A DNA stretch of 64,000 nt from positions 91,694,295-91,758,294 of the forward strand of contig CM028378.1 in assembly GCA_013146195.2 (NCBI GenBank), given 5' to 3'. Position numbers and translations under genes: made by a program. Positions 21,793 to 31,457 of this stretch are shown here, piece after piece (the stretch's first letter is position 1; each line of letters begins with the position of its first letter). Under the pieces are notes generated by a model. That model had not been told where the DNA came from and did not search any database. It saw nothing but the letters and a program-made list of their open reading frames with translations. The DNA comes from Codonopsis lanceolata (taxonomy: Eukaryota > Streptophyta > Magnoliopsida > Asterales > Campanulaceae).

Positions 21793-22084
21793 GTTAACAT
21801 TTACTTTTCCAATTTCTTCATAACAGTTTTGGAAAACTATTTATAGGAGAAATAAATTAAATAAAAGATAGTGTTATACAACTGTTTGAAACACACAAAA
21901 AAAGTAAAAGGATAAAGAACGGTCGAAAAGAATCAAGAGATAAATTGACAATATTTTCATTTCCTCCAACCGGTTGATATTTTAAAACTTTTCTCCATTT
22001 TGGTGTAATGGAATAAACCTTTTTTTGAAAAGGTTTATACCAACTTTCATCAACCTTTTGGTTGAATCAATAAAGATGCTCTTA
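21793..22084. other. short MITE-like remnant
   Basis: Contains GGTTGATATTTTAAAACTTT, an internal inverted AAACC-TTTTTT-GAAAAGGTTT hairpin, and a terminal-like GATGCTCTTA at 22076. This resembles the end of a Harbinger-type MITE such as 58180-58991. Its other end was not found. Confidence 0.35.
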
Positions 22085-22544
22085 TGGTTACTTCTGCTCA
22101 AGTATGAACGAACAAATATATTTTGCGTAAAATAATAAATTATTATTTCTTCATCTCACCATACATTATAGATGGTGGCTCATTCAACCTTTTCTTAATA
22201 ATGGTGATATAATATATATATTAAAGTAAATCGGTAACAAAATAAAACGTATTGAAGAAAATTATTACCGATTGAAATGTTAAGATTAGAGTGTTTGTGT
22301 AGATAAAATAACCACAAACTAAGGACAAAATGTGTATTATAGAGTGAGAGAAAGATTGCTTTAATATGTTGAAGATTTGTATGTCAAGCAACCACAGAAT
22401 GCTCGGTTAAATACCGAGCATTTACGTACAATTATATGGTTTTATTATTGTGTATACAGTGTTGGTGTGTCAAACTTGTCAATGTTTGGCTGACACCTAT
22501 CAACCTATTCTACTATGCTATTGTTCACCATGTATTCATAACAA
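22085..22544 (-). mobile_element. truncated Ty1/copia 5' end, minus orientation
   Basis: The LTR lies at about 22299-22544 (minus start TGTTATGAATACATGG). It is followed leftwards by a leader that matches the leader of the copia element at 59947-60180. Shared features are the ATCGGTA...TACCGAT inverted repeat, ATTAAGAAAAGGTTG, the ATGGTGAGATGA segment and TTATTATTTTACGC. The leader is cut at about 22085, so gag and pol are missing. Confidence 0.75.
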
Positions 22545-22747
22545 ACATATATATATATAGATGAAATAAAATAAATTAGTAAAATAAAATAAAATATATT
22601 GATGAAAATTCTTAGAGCATCACCAATGTAGGTTTTTTTAACTTCTTATTGTATGGAGAAGGGTGAGGGGGAGGCCACCTAGGAAAGAGATTTCTCAAAC
22701 TAGGAGAGAGAGAGTGAGTTTTTACTTCCTAAATAGGAAGTTGACTT

Positions 22748-23205
22748 GGGGAATGGAGTTGGATTTGAATGTGAGGGGGAGGGGGGTGGCTGGAGTGTGG
22801 GGGGAGGGGGGGCCTGGCACTTTTATTGTTTGGTGGAGTGTGTGTGTGTGTGGGGGGGGTGGAGGTGGGTTTTGTATTTAGTACGTGGGATGGTGTTAAA
22901 TTTAATATTTTTTGTGTAAGAAGATTATACAATGTATAAAATTCTTATACATATTCTTAAATGAGTCCTACTACCACCTACACATTTTTATCTTCTTACT
23001 CACTTAAGAATATATCTTCCCATTGTATAATCTTCTTACACAAAAAATATTAAATTTAACACCCTCTCACATAATAAATACAAAACCCTCCCGCCAACAC
23101 ACCCCTTACACACACTCCACATTCTCCCCCCAAACAATAAAAGTGATATGTCAAGCCCCCCTCCCCCAACTCAAAAAATCCAGCCACACCCCTCCCCCTC
23201 ACATA
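22748..23205. repeat. long inverted repeat made of two MITEs (pair 1)
   Basis: The left arm (about 22748-22940) reads GAATGTGAGGGGGAGG through to TTTTTTGTGTAAGAAGATTA. The right arm (about 23005-23205) is its reverse complement, ending CCTCCCCCTCACA. Arms of ~190 bases are separated by ~65 bases. A transcript would form a long hairpin. Confidence 0.8.
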
Positions 23206-23289
23206 TAAAGAGCGAGGGGGAGGCCACCTAAGAAAGAGATTTCTCCAACTAGGAGAGAGAAAGTGAGTTTTTAATTCCTAAATAGGAAG

Positions 23290-23755
23290 CTGACTTGGGG
23301 AAGGGAGCCGGGTTTGAATGTGAGGGGGAGGGGGGCAGCTGGAGTGTGGGGGAGGGGGGCCTGACACTTTTATTGTTTGGTGGAGTGTGTGTGTGGGGCG
23401 GGGGGATGGGTGGTGGGGGTGGGGGGAGGGTTTTGTATTTATTATATGGGATGATGTTAAATTTAATATTTTTTGTATAAGAAGATTATATAATGTATAA
23501 AATTCTTATATATCTTAACTGGGTCCTACTGTCACCTACATATTTTTATCTTCTTACCCACTTAAGAATATATCTTCCCATTGTATAATCTTCTTACACA
23601 AAAAAATATTAAATTTAATGCCATCTCACATAATAAATACAAAGCCCTTCCCCCACCACCCCCCCCCACACACTCCACATGCCCCCTCCCTCAACCCAAA
23701 AAATCCAGTCGCCCCTCCTCCCCCTCACATTCAAACGCCGGCTCCCTTCCCCAAA
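23290..23755. repeat. long inverted repeat made of two MITEs (pair 2)
   Basis: This is the same arrangement as at 22748-23205: a forward MITE (about 23290-23500) with a guanine block, followed by its reverse complement (about 23520-23755) with CCCACCACCCCCCCCCAC and CCTCCCCCTCACATTC. Together with pair 1 it gives a forward-reverse-forward-reverse order. Confidence 0.78.
23395..23430 (+). other. potential G-quadruplex block in MITE
   Basis: Five or more G-runs of three to six bases are separated by one to three bases (GGGGCGGGGGGATGGG, GGTGGGGGTGGGGGGAGGG). It meets the usual G3+N1-7 pattern. Similar but shorter blocks occur in most MITEs of this cluster. Confidence 0.75.
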
Positions 23756-23913
23756 TGTGAATAATCATCTTCTTAATAGGAAAATGGATAAGAAGGCACA
23801 ATGTTGATGACCTTGCTGACAGAAAATGTTAGGATCCATAAGAAGATTTTTCTCATTGTTTAAATCATCTTCTTAATAGGAAGATGGATAAGAAGGCACA
23901 ATGGTGATGCCCT

Positions 23914-24277
23914 TAGAGCATCCCCATTGTTGGAAAACCCAACTTCTTAGTGCATTGGGAGGTGTGGGTAGTGGCCACCTAGGAGAGGATTGTGTCCAAC
24001 TAGGAAAGAGGGAGGGATTTAACTTCCTAAATAAGAAGTTGGGGAGGAGAGAGAGAGGGGCAGTTGGGGAGAGAGAGGGGGGACAACCGTCCTTTTTGGC
24101 AGGTGTTTTGTTTTTATTAGATGATGTTAAATTTTATTTTATTTTTTGTGTAAGAAGTTGTGTAAGAAGATTATACAATGAGAAGATATATTCTTAAGTG
24201 GGTAAGAAGATAAAAATGTGTAGGTGACAATGAGACCCAGTTAAGAAGTTATGTAAGAATATTTAACATTGAGAATG
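23914..24277 (+). mobile_element. Tourist-like MITE
   Basis: Starts GAGCATCCCCATTGTTGG after TTA and ends near ACATTGAGAATGCCC. It carries the family's CACCTAGGAGAGG, TTCCTAAATAAGAAGTT and GTGGGTAAGAAG blocks. The right target duplication is not clean. Confidence 0.65.
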
Positions 24278-24828
24278 CCCTTGCTCACTAAAATGTTAAG
24301 ATTAGAATGTTAGGATCCATAAGAAAAAATTTCTCATTGTTTAAATCATCTTCTTAATAGGAAGATGGATAAGATGACACTAAGAAGGCACAATGGTGAT
24401 ACCCTTACTAACTGAAATGTTAAGATTAGAGCTAGTCATATGTGTAACTTTTTTTTTTTTGAATATTTTTTTCCTTCACATCTTTTACTCTTATAAAGTT
24501 TTGTTTTAATTTAATTATATTTTGTTTAATATAAATTACTTTCCCATAATCCCATTACCATTTGCTCTTTCTTACACAAAAAATATTAAATTTAACACCA
24601 TCTCATATAATAAATACAAACCCCTTCCCCCCCCCCCCCACACACACACACACACTCCACATCCCCCCCCAAACAATAAAAGTGATATGTCAGGCCCCCC
24701 CTCCCCAACCCAAAAAATCCAGCCGCCCCCCTCCCCCTCACATTCAAACGCTGGCTCCCTTCTGCAAATGTGAATAATCATCTTTTTAATGGGAAAATGG
24801 ATAAGAAGGCACAATGGTGATGCCCTTA

Positions 24829-25262
24829 GAGCATCCTCAACGTTCATATTCTTAATACAACTTCTTAACTGGGTTCCACTGCCACCTACACATTTTTATC
24901 TTGTTACTCACTTAAAAATATATCTTCCCATTGTATAATCTTCTTACACAACTTATACAAAAAAAAATTTAACATCATCTACTAAAAACAAAACCCTTCA
25001 ACCCCCCCCCCTCCCACACACACACCCCACAAGTGGACTGCCCACTTTCTTCCTCTCTCTGACAGCTCCCCTCCCCCAAACCACCGCCCCCTCCCCCTCA
25101 CACTCCATTCCCCAAGCCCAAGACACTCTTCCCAAGACCAACTTCTTAGTGAAGAAGTAAAATCCTTTTCTCACCTATTTGGCAAAATAGGAAGTTCAAC
25201 AATGGAAAAATTTTGACAACTTTTTAATAAGAAGTTGCCAAAATTTGACAATGGTGATGCTC
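24829..25262 (-). mobile_element. Tourist-like MITE with TTA duplication
   Basis: GAGCATCCTCAACG at the left and GACAATGGTGATGCTC at the right form the terminal inverted repeat. TTA lies at 24826-24828 and 25263-25265. It is 434 bases, in reverse orientation relative to the G-rich forward copies, and has no coding capacity. Confidence 0.85.
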
Positions 25263-25292
25263 TTAGTGACAGAAATGTTAGGATCCATAAGA

Positions 25293-25748
25293 GCATCCCC
25301 AACGTATCATATGGGAACTTCTTAGTGCATTGATCCATGTGCATAGTGGCCATATATTTTCCACTTAGGAGAGAGAGATATATAACTTCCTAATTAGGAA
25401 GTCACTTTTGGGCAGAAAAAGGGGGGGAGTGGGTGGCTATCAGGGGTGTGTGTGGGTGGGTGGGGGGGAATGGTTTTTTATTTTATTTGGGATGGTGTTA
25501 AATTTAATATTTTTTGTGTAAGAAGTTGTGTAAGAATATAGTATACAATGGGAAGATTTATTCTTAAGTGTGTAAGAAAATAAAAATGTGTAGATGATGT
25601 TAAATTTAATATTTTTTTTGTGTAAGAAGTTGTGTAAGAAGATTATACAATGGGAAGATATATTTTTAAGTGGGTAAGAAGATAAAAATGTGTAGGTTAC
25701 AGTGAGATCCAGTTAAAAAGTTGTGTAAGAATATATAACATTGGGAAT
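25293..25748 (+). mobile_element. Tourist-like MITE, rearranged
   Basis: Begins GAGCATCCCCAACGTATC after TAA and ends near AACATTGGGAATGCTC. The 3' half contains the TTAAATTTAATATTTTTT to GTGTAGATGATG block twice, so it has an internal duplication of ~100 bases (about 25495-25590 and 25592-25690). Confidence 0.6.
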
Positions 25749-26298
25749 GCTCTTGCTCACCGAAAAGTTAAGATTAGAATGTTAGCATCCATAAGAAGAT
25801 TTTTCTCATTGTTTAAATCATCTTCTTAATAGGAAGATGGATAAGATGACACTAAGAAGGCACAATGGTGATACCCTTACTGACTGAAATGTTAAGATTA
25901 GAGCGAGCCATATGTGTAACTTTTTTTTTCTAATATTTGTTTTCCTTCACATCTTTTACTCTTATAAAGTTTGGTTTTAATTTAATTATATTTTGTGTAA
26001 TATATATATATTACTTTCCCATAATCCCATTATCATTTGCTCTTTCTTACACAAAAAATATTAAATTTAACACATCTCACATAATAAATACAAAACACTT
26101 CCTCCCCACCCACCCCCCACACACACTCCACATCCCCCCTAAACAATAAAAGTGATATGTCAGGCCCCTCCTCCCCAACCCAAAAAATCCAGCCGCCCCC
26201 CTCCCCCTCACATTCAAACGCCGGCTCCCTTCCGCAAATGTGAATAATCATTTTCTTAATAGGAAAATGGATAAGAAGGCATAATGGTGATGCCCTTA

Positions 26299-26721
26299 GA
26301 GCATCCTCAATGTTCATATTCTTAATACAACTTCTTAACTAGGTCTCACTGCCACCTACACATTTTTATCTTCTTACCCACTTAAGAATATATCTTCTCA
26401 TTGTATAATATTCTTACATAACTTCTTATACAAAAAAAAAATTAAATTAACATCATCTACTAAAAAAAAAAACCCTTCAACCCCCCCCCCCACACCCACA
26501 AGTGGACTACCCACTTTCTTCCTCTCTCTGACAGCCCCCTCCCTTTCATACTCCATTTCCCAAGCCCAAGACACTCTTCCCAAGACCAACTTCTTAGTGA
26601 AGAAGTAAAATCCTTTTCTCTCCTATTTGGTAAAATAGGAAGTTCAACAATGGAAAAAATTTGACAACTTTTTAATAGGAAGTTGGTAAGAAGTTGCCAA
26701 AATTTGACAATGGTGATGCTC
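26299..26721 (-). mobile_element. Tourist-like MITE with TTA duplication
   Basis: Termini are GAGCATCCTCAATG and CAATGGTGATGCTC. TTA lies at 26296-26298 and 26722-26724. Length is 423 bases. It is closely related to the copy at 24829-25262, and the flanks match too (GATGCCCTTA on the left, ACAGAAATGTTAGGATCCAT on the right), so 24.3-25.3 kb and 25.8-26.8 kb look like a segmental duplication of ~1.47 kb. Confidence 0.85.
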
Positions 26722-26749
26722 TTACTAACAGAAATGTTAGGATCCATAA

Positions 26750-26827
26750 GAGCATCCCCAACGTATCATATGAGAACTTCTTAGTGTATTGATCCATGTG
26801 CATAGTGGCCACCTATTGTCCACTTAG

Positions 26828-26892
<65 letters not shown>

Positions 26893-27790
26893 CTTCCTAA
26901 TTAAGAAGTCACCTTTGGGCAGAAAAAGGGGGGGGGAGTGGGCGGCTGTCAAGGGGGTGTGGGGGGGGGAAGGGTTTTTTATTTTATTTGGGATGGTGTT
27001 AAATTTAATATTTTTTTGTGTAAGAATAGTATACAATGGGAAGATTTATTCTTAAGTGTGTAAGAAGAGAAAATTATGTAGGTGGCAATGGGATCCAGTT
27101 AAGAAGTTGTATTAAGAGCATCCCCAATGTATCAAAAATCAACTTCTTAATGCTTTGATAAATGTGTTAGTGGCCGCCTAGATGTACACTTAGGAGAAAG
27201 AGATATATATAGCTTCCTAATTAGGAAGTTCCTATTTGTCTGAAAAAGTAGGGAAGGTGGGCAGCTGGCATGGGGCTTGTGTGGCGGGGGGGGGTTTATT
27301 TTATTTGGGATGGTGTTAAATTTAATATTTTTTGTGTAAGAATAGTATACAATGAGAAGATTTATTCTTAAGTGTGTAAGAAGAGAAAAGTGTGTAGGTG
27401 GCAGTGAGACTCAATTAAGAAGTTGTATTAAGAGCATCCCCAATGTATCCAAAATCAACTTCTTAATTCTTTGATAAATGTGTTAGTGGCCACTCTAGAT
27501 GTACACTTAGGAGAGAGAGATATATATAGCTTCCTAATTAGGAAGTTCCTATTTGTCTGAAAAAGCAGGGAAGGTGGGCGGTTGGCAGGGGGCTTGTCTG
27601 GGGGGGGGGAAGGGTTTTTTATTTTATTTGGGATGATGTTAAATTTAATATTTTTTTGTGTAAGAAGTAGTGTAAGAATAGTATACAATGGAAAGATTTA
27701 TTATTAAGTGTGTAAGAAGAGAAAAATGTGTACGTGACAGTAGGACTCAGTTAAGAAGTTGTATTAAGAATATACACATTGAGGATGCTC
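26750..27790 (+). mobile_element. three MITEs stacked by insertion into each other's 3' end
   Basis: MITE starts (GAGCATCCCCAA) occur at 26750, 27116 and 27432, each preceded by TAA. Only the last has a full 3' end (GAGGATGCTC at 27790, followed by TAA). The first two stop at GAAGTTGTAT/TAA, where an intact copy would continue GAATATACACATTG. A leftover 3' end (GAAGTTGAACATTGATGATGCTC-type) follows at 27794-27816. This fits repeated insertion into the same TAA near the 3' terminus. Confidence 0.7.
26831..26890. repeat. (TA)n microsatellite inside a MITE
   Basis: About 30 TA units replace the short GAGAGAGATATATATA tract of sister copies. It is an expansion of an existing dinucleotide run. 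Confidence 0.97.
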
Positions 27791-27944
27791 TAAGAAGTTG
27801 AACATTGATGATGCTCTAAGAAGATTTTTCTCATTGTTTAAATCATCTATTTAATTATATTTTGTTTAATATATATTGGAGTCATATGTGTAATTATTTT
27901 TTTTCTCTTTCTTAATTTAATTATATTTTGTTTAATATATATTA

Positions 27945-28317
27945 GAGCATCCTCAATTTAAAATTTATATCAACTTCTTATACAACTTTTTAACTGAGTC
28001 CCACTGCCACCTACACATTTTTCTCTTCTTACACACTTAAGAATAAATCTTCCCATTGTATACTATTCTTACACAACTTCTTACACAAAAAAATATTAAA
28101 TTTAACACCAACTCAAATAAAATAAAAATCCCTTCTCCCCCCCCCCACACACACACAACCGCCGACACCCCTGCCCACCTCCCTTCCTTTTGCAGGTTCA
28201 TATTGAGGAAGTTAAAACCCCATCCTCTCTCCTAGGTAGAAATTTTTTTATCCTAGTGGCCACTATCACTTCTTCCAAAGCAATAAAAAGCCCCAAAAAA
28301 ACACAATGGGGATGCTC
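27945..28317 (-). mobile_element. Tourist-like MITE with TTA duplication
   Basis: Termini are GAGCATCCTCAATTT and ACAATGGGGATGCTC. TTA lies at 27942-27944 and 28318-28320. Length is 373 bases, in reverse orientation. No coding capacity. Confidence 0.85.
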
Positions 28318-28409
28318 TTAATGTTAGGATCATAAGAGCATCACCATTGTAGCAATATCCGACTTCTTAGTGTTTGGGTATGTGTGCTAATGGCCACTAG
28401 ACATACACC

Positions 28410-28454
<45 letters not shown>

Positions 28455-28719
28455 CCAATTTAGGAACTTGCTTTTTGCTGCAAAAAGCAGGCGGTGGCAG
28501 GGCATGTGTGTGGGGGGGAGGGGGGAATGGTTTTGAGTTAAATTTAATATTTTTTTATCCTAGTGGCCACTATCACTTCTTCCAAAGCAATAAAAAGTGC
28601 CAAAAAAGCACAATGGGGATGCTCTTAATGTTAGGATCATAAGAGCATCACCATTGTAGCAATATCCGACTTCTTATAAGTGTTTGGGTATGTGTGCTAA
28701 TGGCCACTAGACATACAGC

Positions 28720-28754
<35 letters not shown>

Positions 28755-28864
28755 CCAATTTAGGAACTTGCTTTTTGCTGCAAAAAGCAGGCGGTGGCAG
28801 GGCATGTGTGTGTGGGGAGGGGGAGGGGTGGAATGGTTTTGGGTTAAGTTTAATATTTTTTGTG
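28248..28864. repeat. 308-bp tandem duplication spanning MITE junctions
   Basis: The block from TATCCTAGTGGCCACTATCA through the next MITE start (GAGCATCACCATTGTAGC) and its GA tract recurs with a period of ~308 bases (about 28248 and 28556). Each copy contains a (GA)n run (28416-28450 and 28723-28750). The duplication breaks inside the MITE after TTTAATATTTTTTT. Confidence 0.8.
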
Positions 28865-29097
28865 TAAGAAGTTGTATAAGAATATTATATAATGGGAAGA
28901 TATATATTCTTAAGTGAGTAAGAAGATAAAAATGTGTAGGTGGCAGTGGGATCCAGTTAAAAAATTGTATAAGAAGGTGTATAAGAATTTTAACATTGGG
29001 GATGCTCTAAGAAGATTTCTTTCATTGTTATTTAATTATATTTTAGTTTAATAGTATATAATTCAATTATCATTTGCTCTATCATCCAAAGCTTAGT

Positions 29098-30452
29098 GTG
29101 CGAACTGAGGTGCGATAGCCCCAGAGGGCTAGCGGCAATTTTTCTGGCTAGTCTCTTCCTGTGTCAGCCATTTTTCTAATGATGTTTTCGAGTGTTTTGT
29201 TGGCTGCTTCGACGACACCATTGGCTTGTGGCCGGTAGGGGGAGGATTTATGCCTTTGGATCTTGAATTCGTCAAGCAGACGATTCACATCCCCTTCAAA
29301 AAGCGTGCCGTTGTCGGAGATTATTTCGAAAGGCATCCCGTAGCGATATATTATGTTGGCCCGGATGAACTCGGACACTTTTCGGGCATTCAGAATTTTA
29401 TAGGAAGAGGCTTCCACCCACTTCGTGAAGTAATCAACGGCTACTAGGACATATTCGTGGCCATTGGATCCCTTCTGGTGAATTTGGCCTATGACGTCGA
29501 TTCCCCATGTAGAGAAGGGCCAGGGGCTGTGGAGTTATATAGGACGTGCAGGGGTGTATGTGCTGCAGATTGGCAAAACATTGGCACTTGTCGCAATGTC
29601 GCACCCATCGAATACAATCAGTTTCAAGAGTACTCCAATAGTACCCTTGCCGGATAATTTTCTTGGACAACATATGGCCATTCATGTGGAGCCCACAGGT
29701 ACCACCATGCAGTTGGTCTATGATTTGCTCAGCTTTGGTCTGATCGACGCATAATAAGTTAAGGCCTTGATAGTACCTCTTATATATGCTGCCACCGCTG
29801 AGTACAAATTGTGAGGCCCACCTTCGCAGGGAGACTTTCCCTCTTTTGTCTAGGCCGGGAAGAAAGATTCCTTTATGAAGCAGATTTAGGATATCAGCGT
29901 ACCAGGGCTCGTGATCTGCTTCAGGGGCTGCATTAATTTTGAAGCAGTATGCTGGAGTGACCTTCTTCCCGACTACGAATGGCTAAACATTAGTTTCTGC
30001 GGGAATTTGGACTAGCGATGCCAGAGTGGCTAGGGCATCAGCAAATTGATTTCTATCTCGTGGTAAATAGTGAAACGAGATAGAGTCAAATCGGGCGGCA
30101 AGTGCTGTTAGTTTGGCATGATAGAGCTGCAGCCGAGGATCTTAGGTTTTCCACCTCCCTTCGACTTGATTTATAATTAGGGCAGAGTCTCCATACACTC
30201 CGAGCTCTTTGGCTCCCCTTTGGAGAGCTTCTTCTAGGCCAGCAATACAGGCTTCATATTCCGTCGTGTTATTTGATCATTCAAATTCCAACTTTATGGC
30301 CAGCGGAGTATGAGAATCAGCTGGGTCTATGAGCAAGATTCCTATGCCAAAGCCTCTTTTATTCGCGGCTCCGTCAAAGAACATCTGCCAACTGGTGTCA
30401 TGATCAGTGATTTCTAAGACACCTTCATCTGGGAATGAACTACTATGGACCA
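29098..30452 (-). pseudogene. Ty3/gypsy (Tat/Ogre-like) pol relic: RNase H and integrase
   Basis: Read from 30452 downwards. The second, archaeal-type RNase H domain shows MFFDGAANKRGFGIGILL, then EYEACIAGLEEAL-type and VYGDSALIINQVEG segments. It is followed by a linker and the integrase zinc motif (LHMNGHMLSKKI with H-x3-H, and HCDKCQ). The core follows with the second catalytic Asp in IISDNGT and the Glu in QANGVVEAANKT, about 35 residues apart. Several frame changes and a stop (TGRD/stop near 29153) break it. RT is absent. Both ends are cut, by the 61-bp array on the right and the MITE cluster on the left. Confidence 0.9.
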
Positions 30453-31457
30453 TTATAACACCAAAATAGTAGTCCATTATACTATTTCGGCATTAGGAGT
30501 AACATATTTTGATGTTATAACGGTCCATAGTACTCCAATATAGTATATCGGCATTAGGCGTAACGTATTTTTGTGTTATAATTGTCCATAGTAGTCCAAT
30601 ATACTATAACAGCGTTAGGAGTAACGTATTTTGATGTGATAACGGTCCATAGTACTCCAATATACCATATCGGCATTAGGCGTAATGTATTTTGGTGTTA
30701 TAATGGTCCATAGAACATCCATTATACCATTTCGGCATTAGGAGTAACGTAAATTGATGTTATAATGGTCCATAGTACTCCAATATACTATTTCGGCTTT
30801 AGGTGTAACGTATTTTGATGTTATAATGGTACATGGTAGTCCATTATACCTTTTCGGCATTAGGCATAACCTATTTTGGTGTATTAATGGTCCATAGTAG
30901 TCCATTATACCATTTCGCTATTACGTTTAACGTATATTGTTGCTATAATGGTCCATAGTAGCCCATTATACCATTTCAGCATTAGGCGTAACGTATTTTG
31001 ATGTTATAATAGTCCATAGTAGTCCATTATACCATTTCGGCATTAGGAGTAACGTATTTTAGTGTTATAATGGCCCATAGTACTTCATTGTAGTATTTCA
31101 GCATTAGGCGTAAAATATTTTGGTGTTATAATGGTCAATAGTAGTCCATTATAACATTTCAGCATTAGGTGTAACGTATTTTGATGTTATACTGGTCCAT
31201 AGTCCTCCAATATACTATATCGGCATTAAGCGTTCATCATTAGGAGTAACGTATTTTGATGTTATATTATTCAATAGGACCATTATAGCATCAATATACG
31301 GTAAACGTAATAGCGAAATGGTATAATGGACTACTATAGACCATTATGACACCAAAATACATTACGCCTAATGCCGAAATAGTATGATGGACTACTATGG
31401 ACCATTATAACATCAAAATACGTTACGCCTAAAGTCGAAATGGTATATTGGAGTAAG
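30453..31457. repeat. 61-bp tandem repeat with inverted ends
   Basis: About thirteen forward copies of a 61-base unit containing GGTCCATAGTAGTCCATTAT, ACCATTTCGGCATTAGG and GTAACGTATTTTGATGTTAT run to about 31265. About three copies in reverse orientation follow to 31457, and one short reversed piece lies at the left edge (30453-30500). Variation (ACTCCAATATACTAT versus AGTCCATTATACCAT, AGG(A/C)GTAACG) suggests two alternating subtypes. It interrupts the gypsy RNase H frame exactly at its left edge. Confidence 0.92.

Larger units (their letters stand above)
22612..29011. repeat. cluster of Tourist/PIF-Harbinger-like MITEs
   Basis: At least a dozen elements share the terminal sequence GAGCATC(A/C)CCAATGT or its complement, usually flanked by TAA or TTA. 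They share internal landmarks: ACTTCTTA, CACCTAGGAGAGAGA, CTTCCTAATTAGGAAGTT, a G-rich block, TTAAATTTAATATTTTTTGTG, GTAAGAAGATTATACAATGG and GTGTAGGTGGCAGTGGGACC. They are nested, inverted and tandem to one another. No transposase is encoded. The C- or G-rich frames of 60-95 codons here are repeat sequence, not genes. The same family recurs at 46730-59700. Confidence 0.9.

Noticed and set aside
22663..26747. G- or C-rich frames of 60-99 codons
   Set aside because: They are low-complexity MITE sequence, found on both strands of the same element.
29226..29754. Plus-strand frames over the gypsy relic
   Set aside because: They are antisense shadows of the clearly recognisable minus-strand RNase H and integrase.
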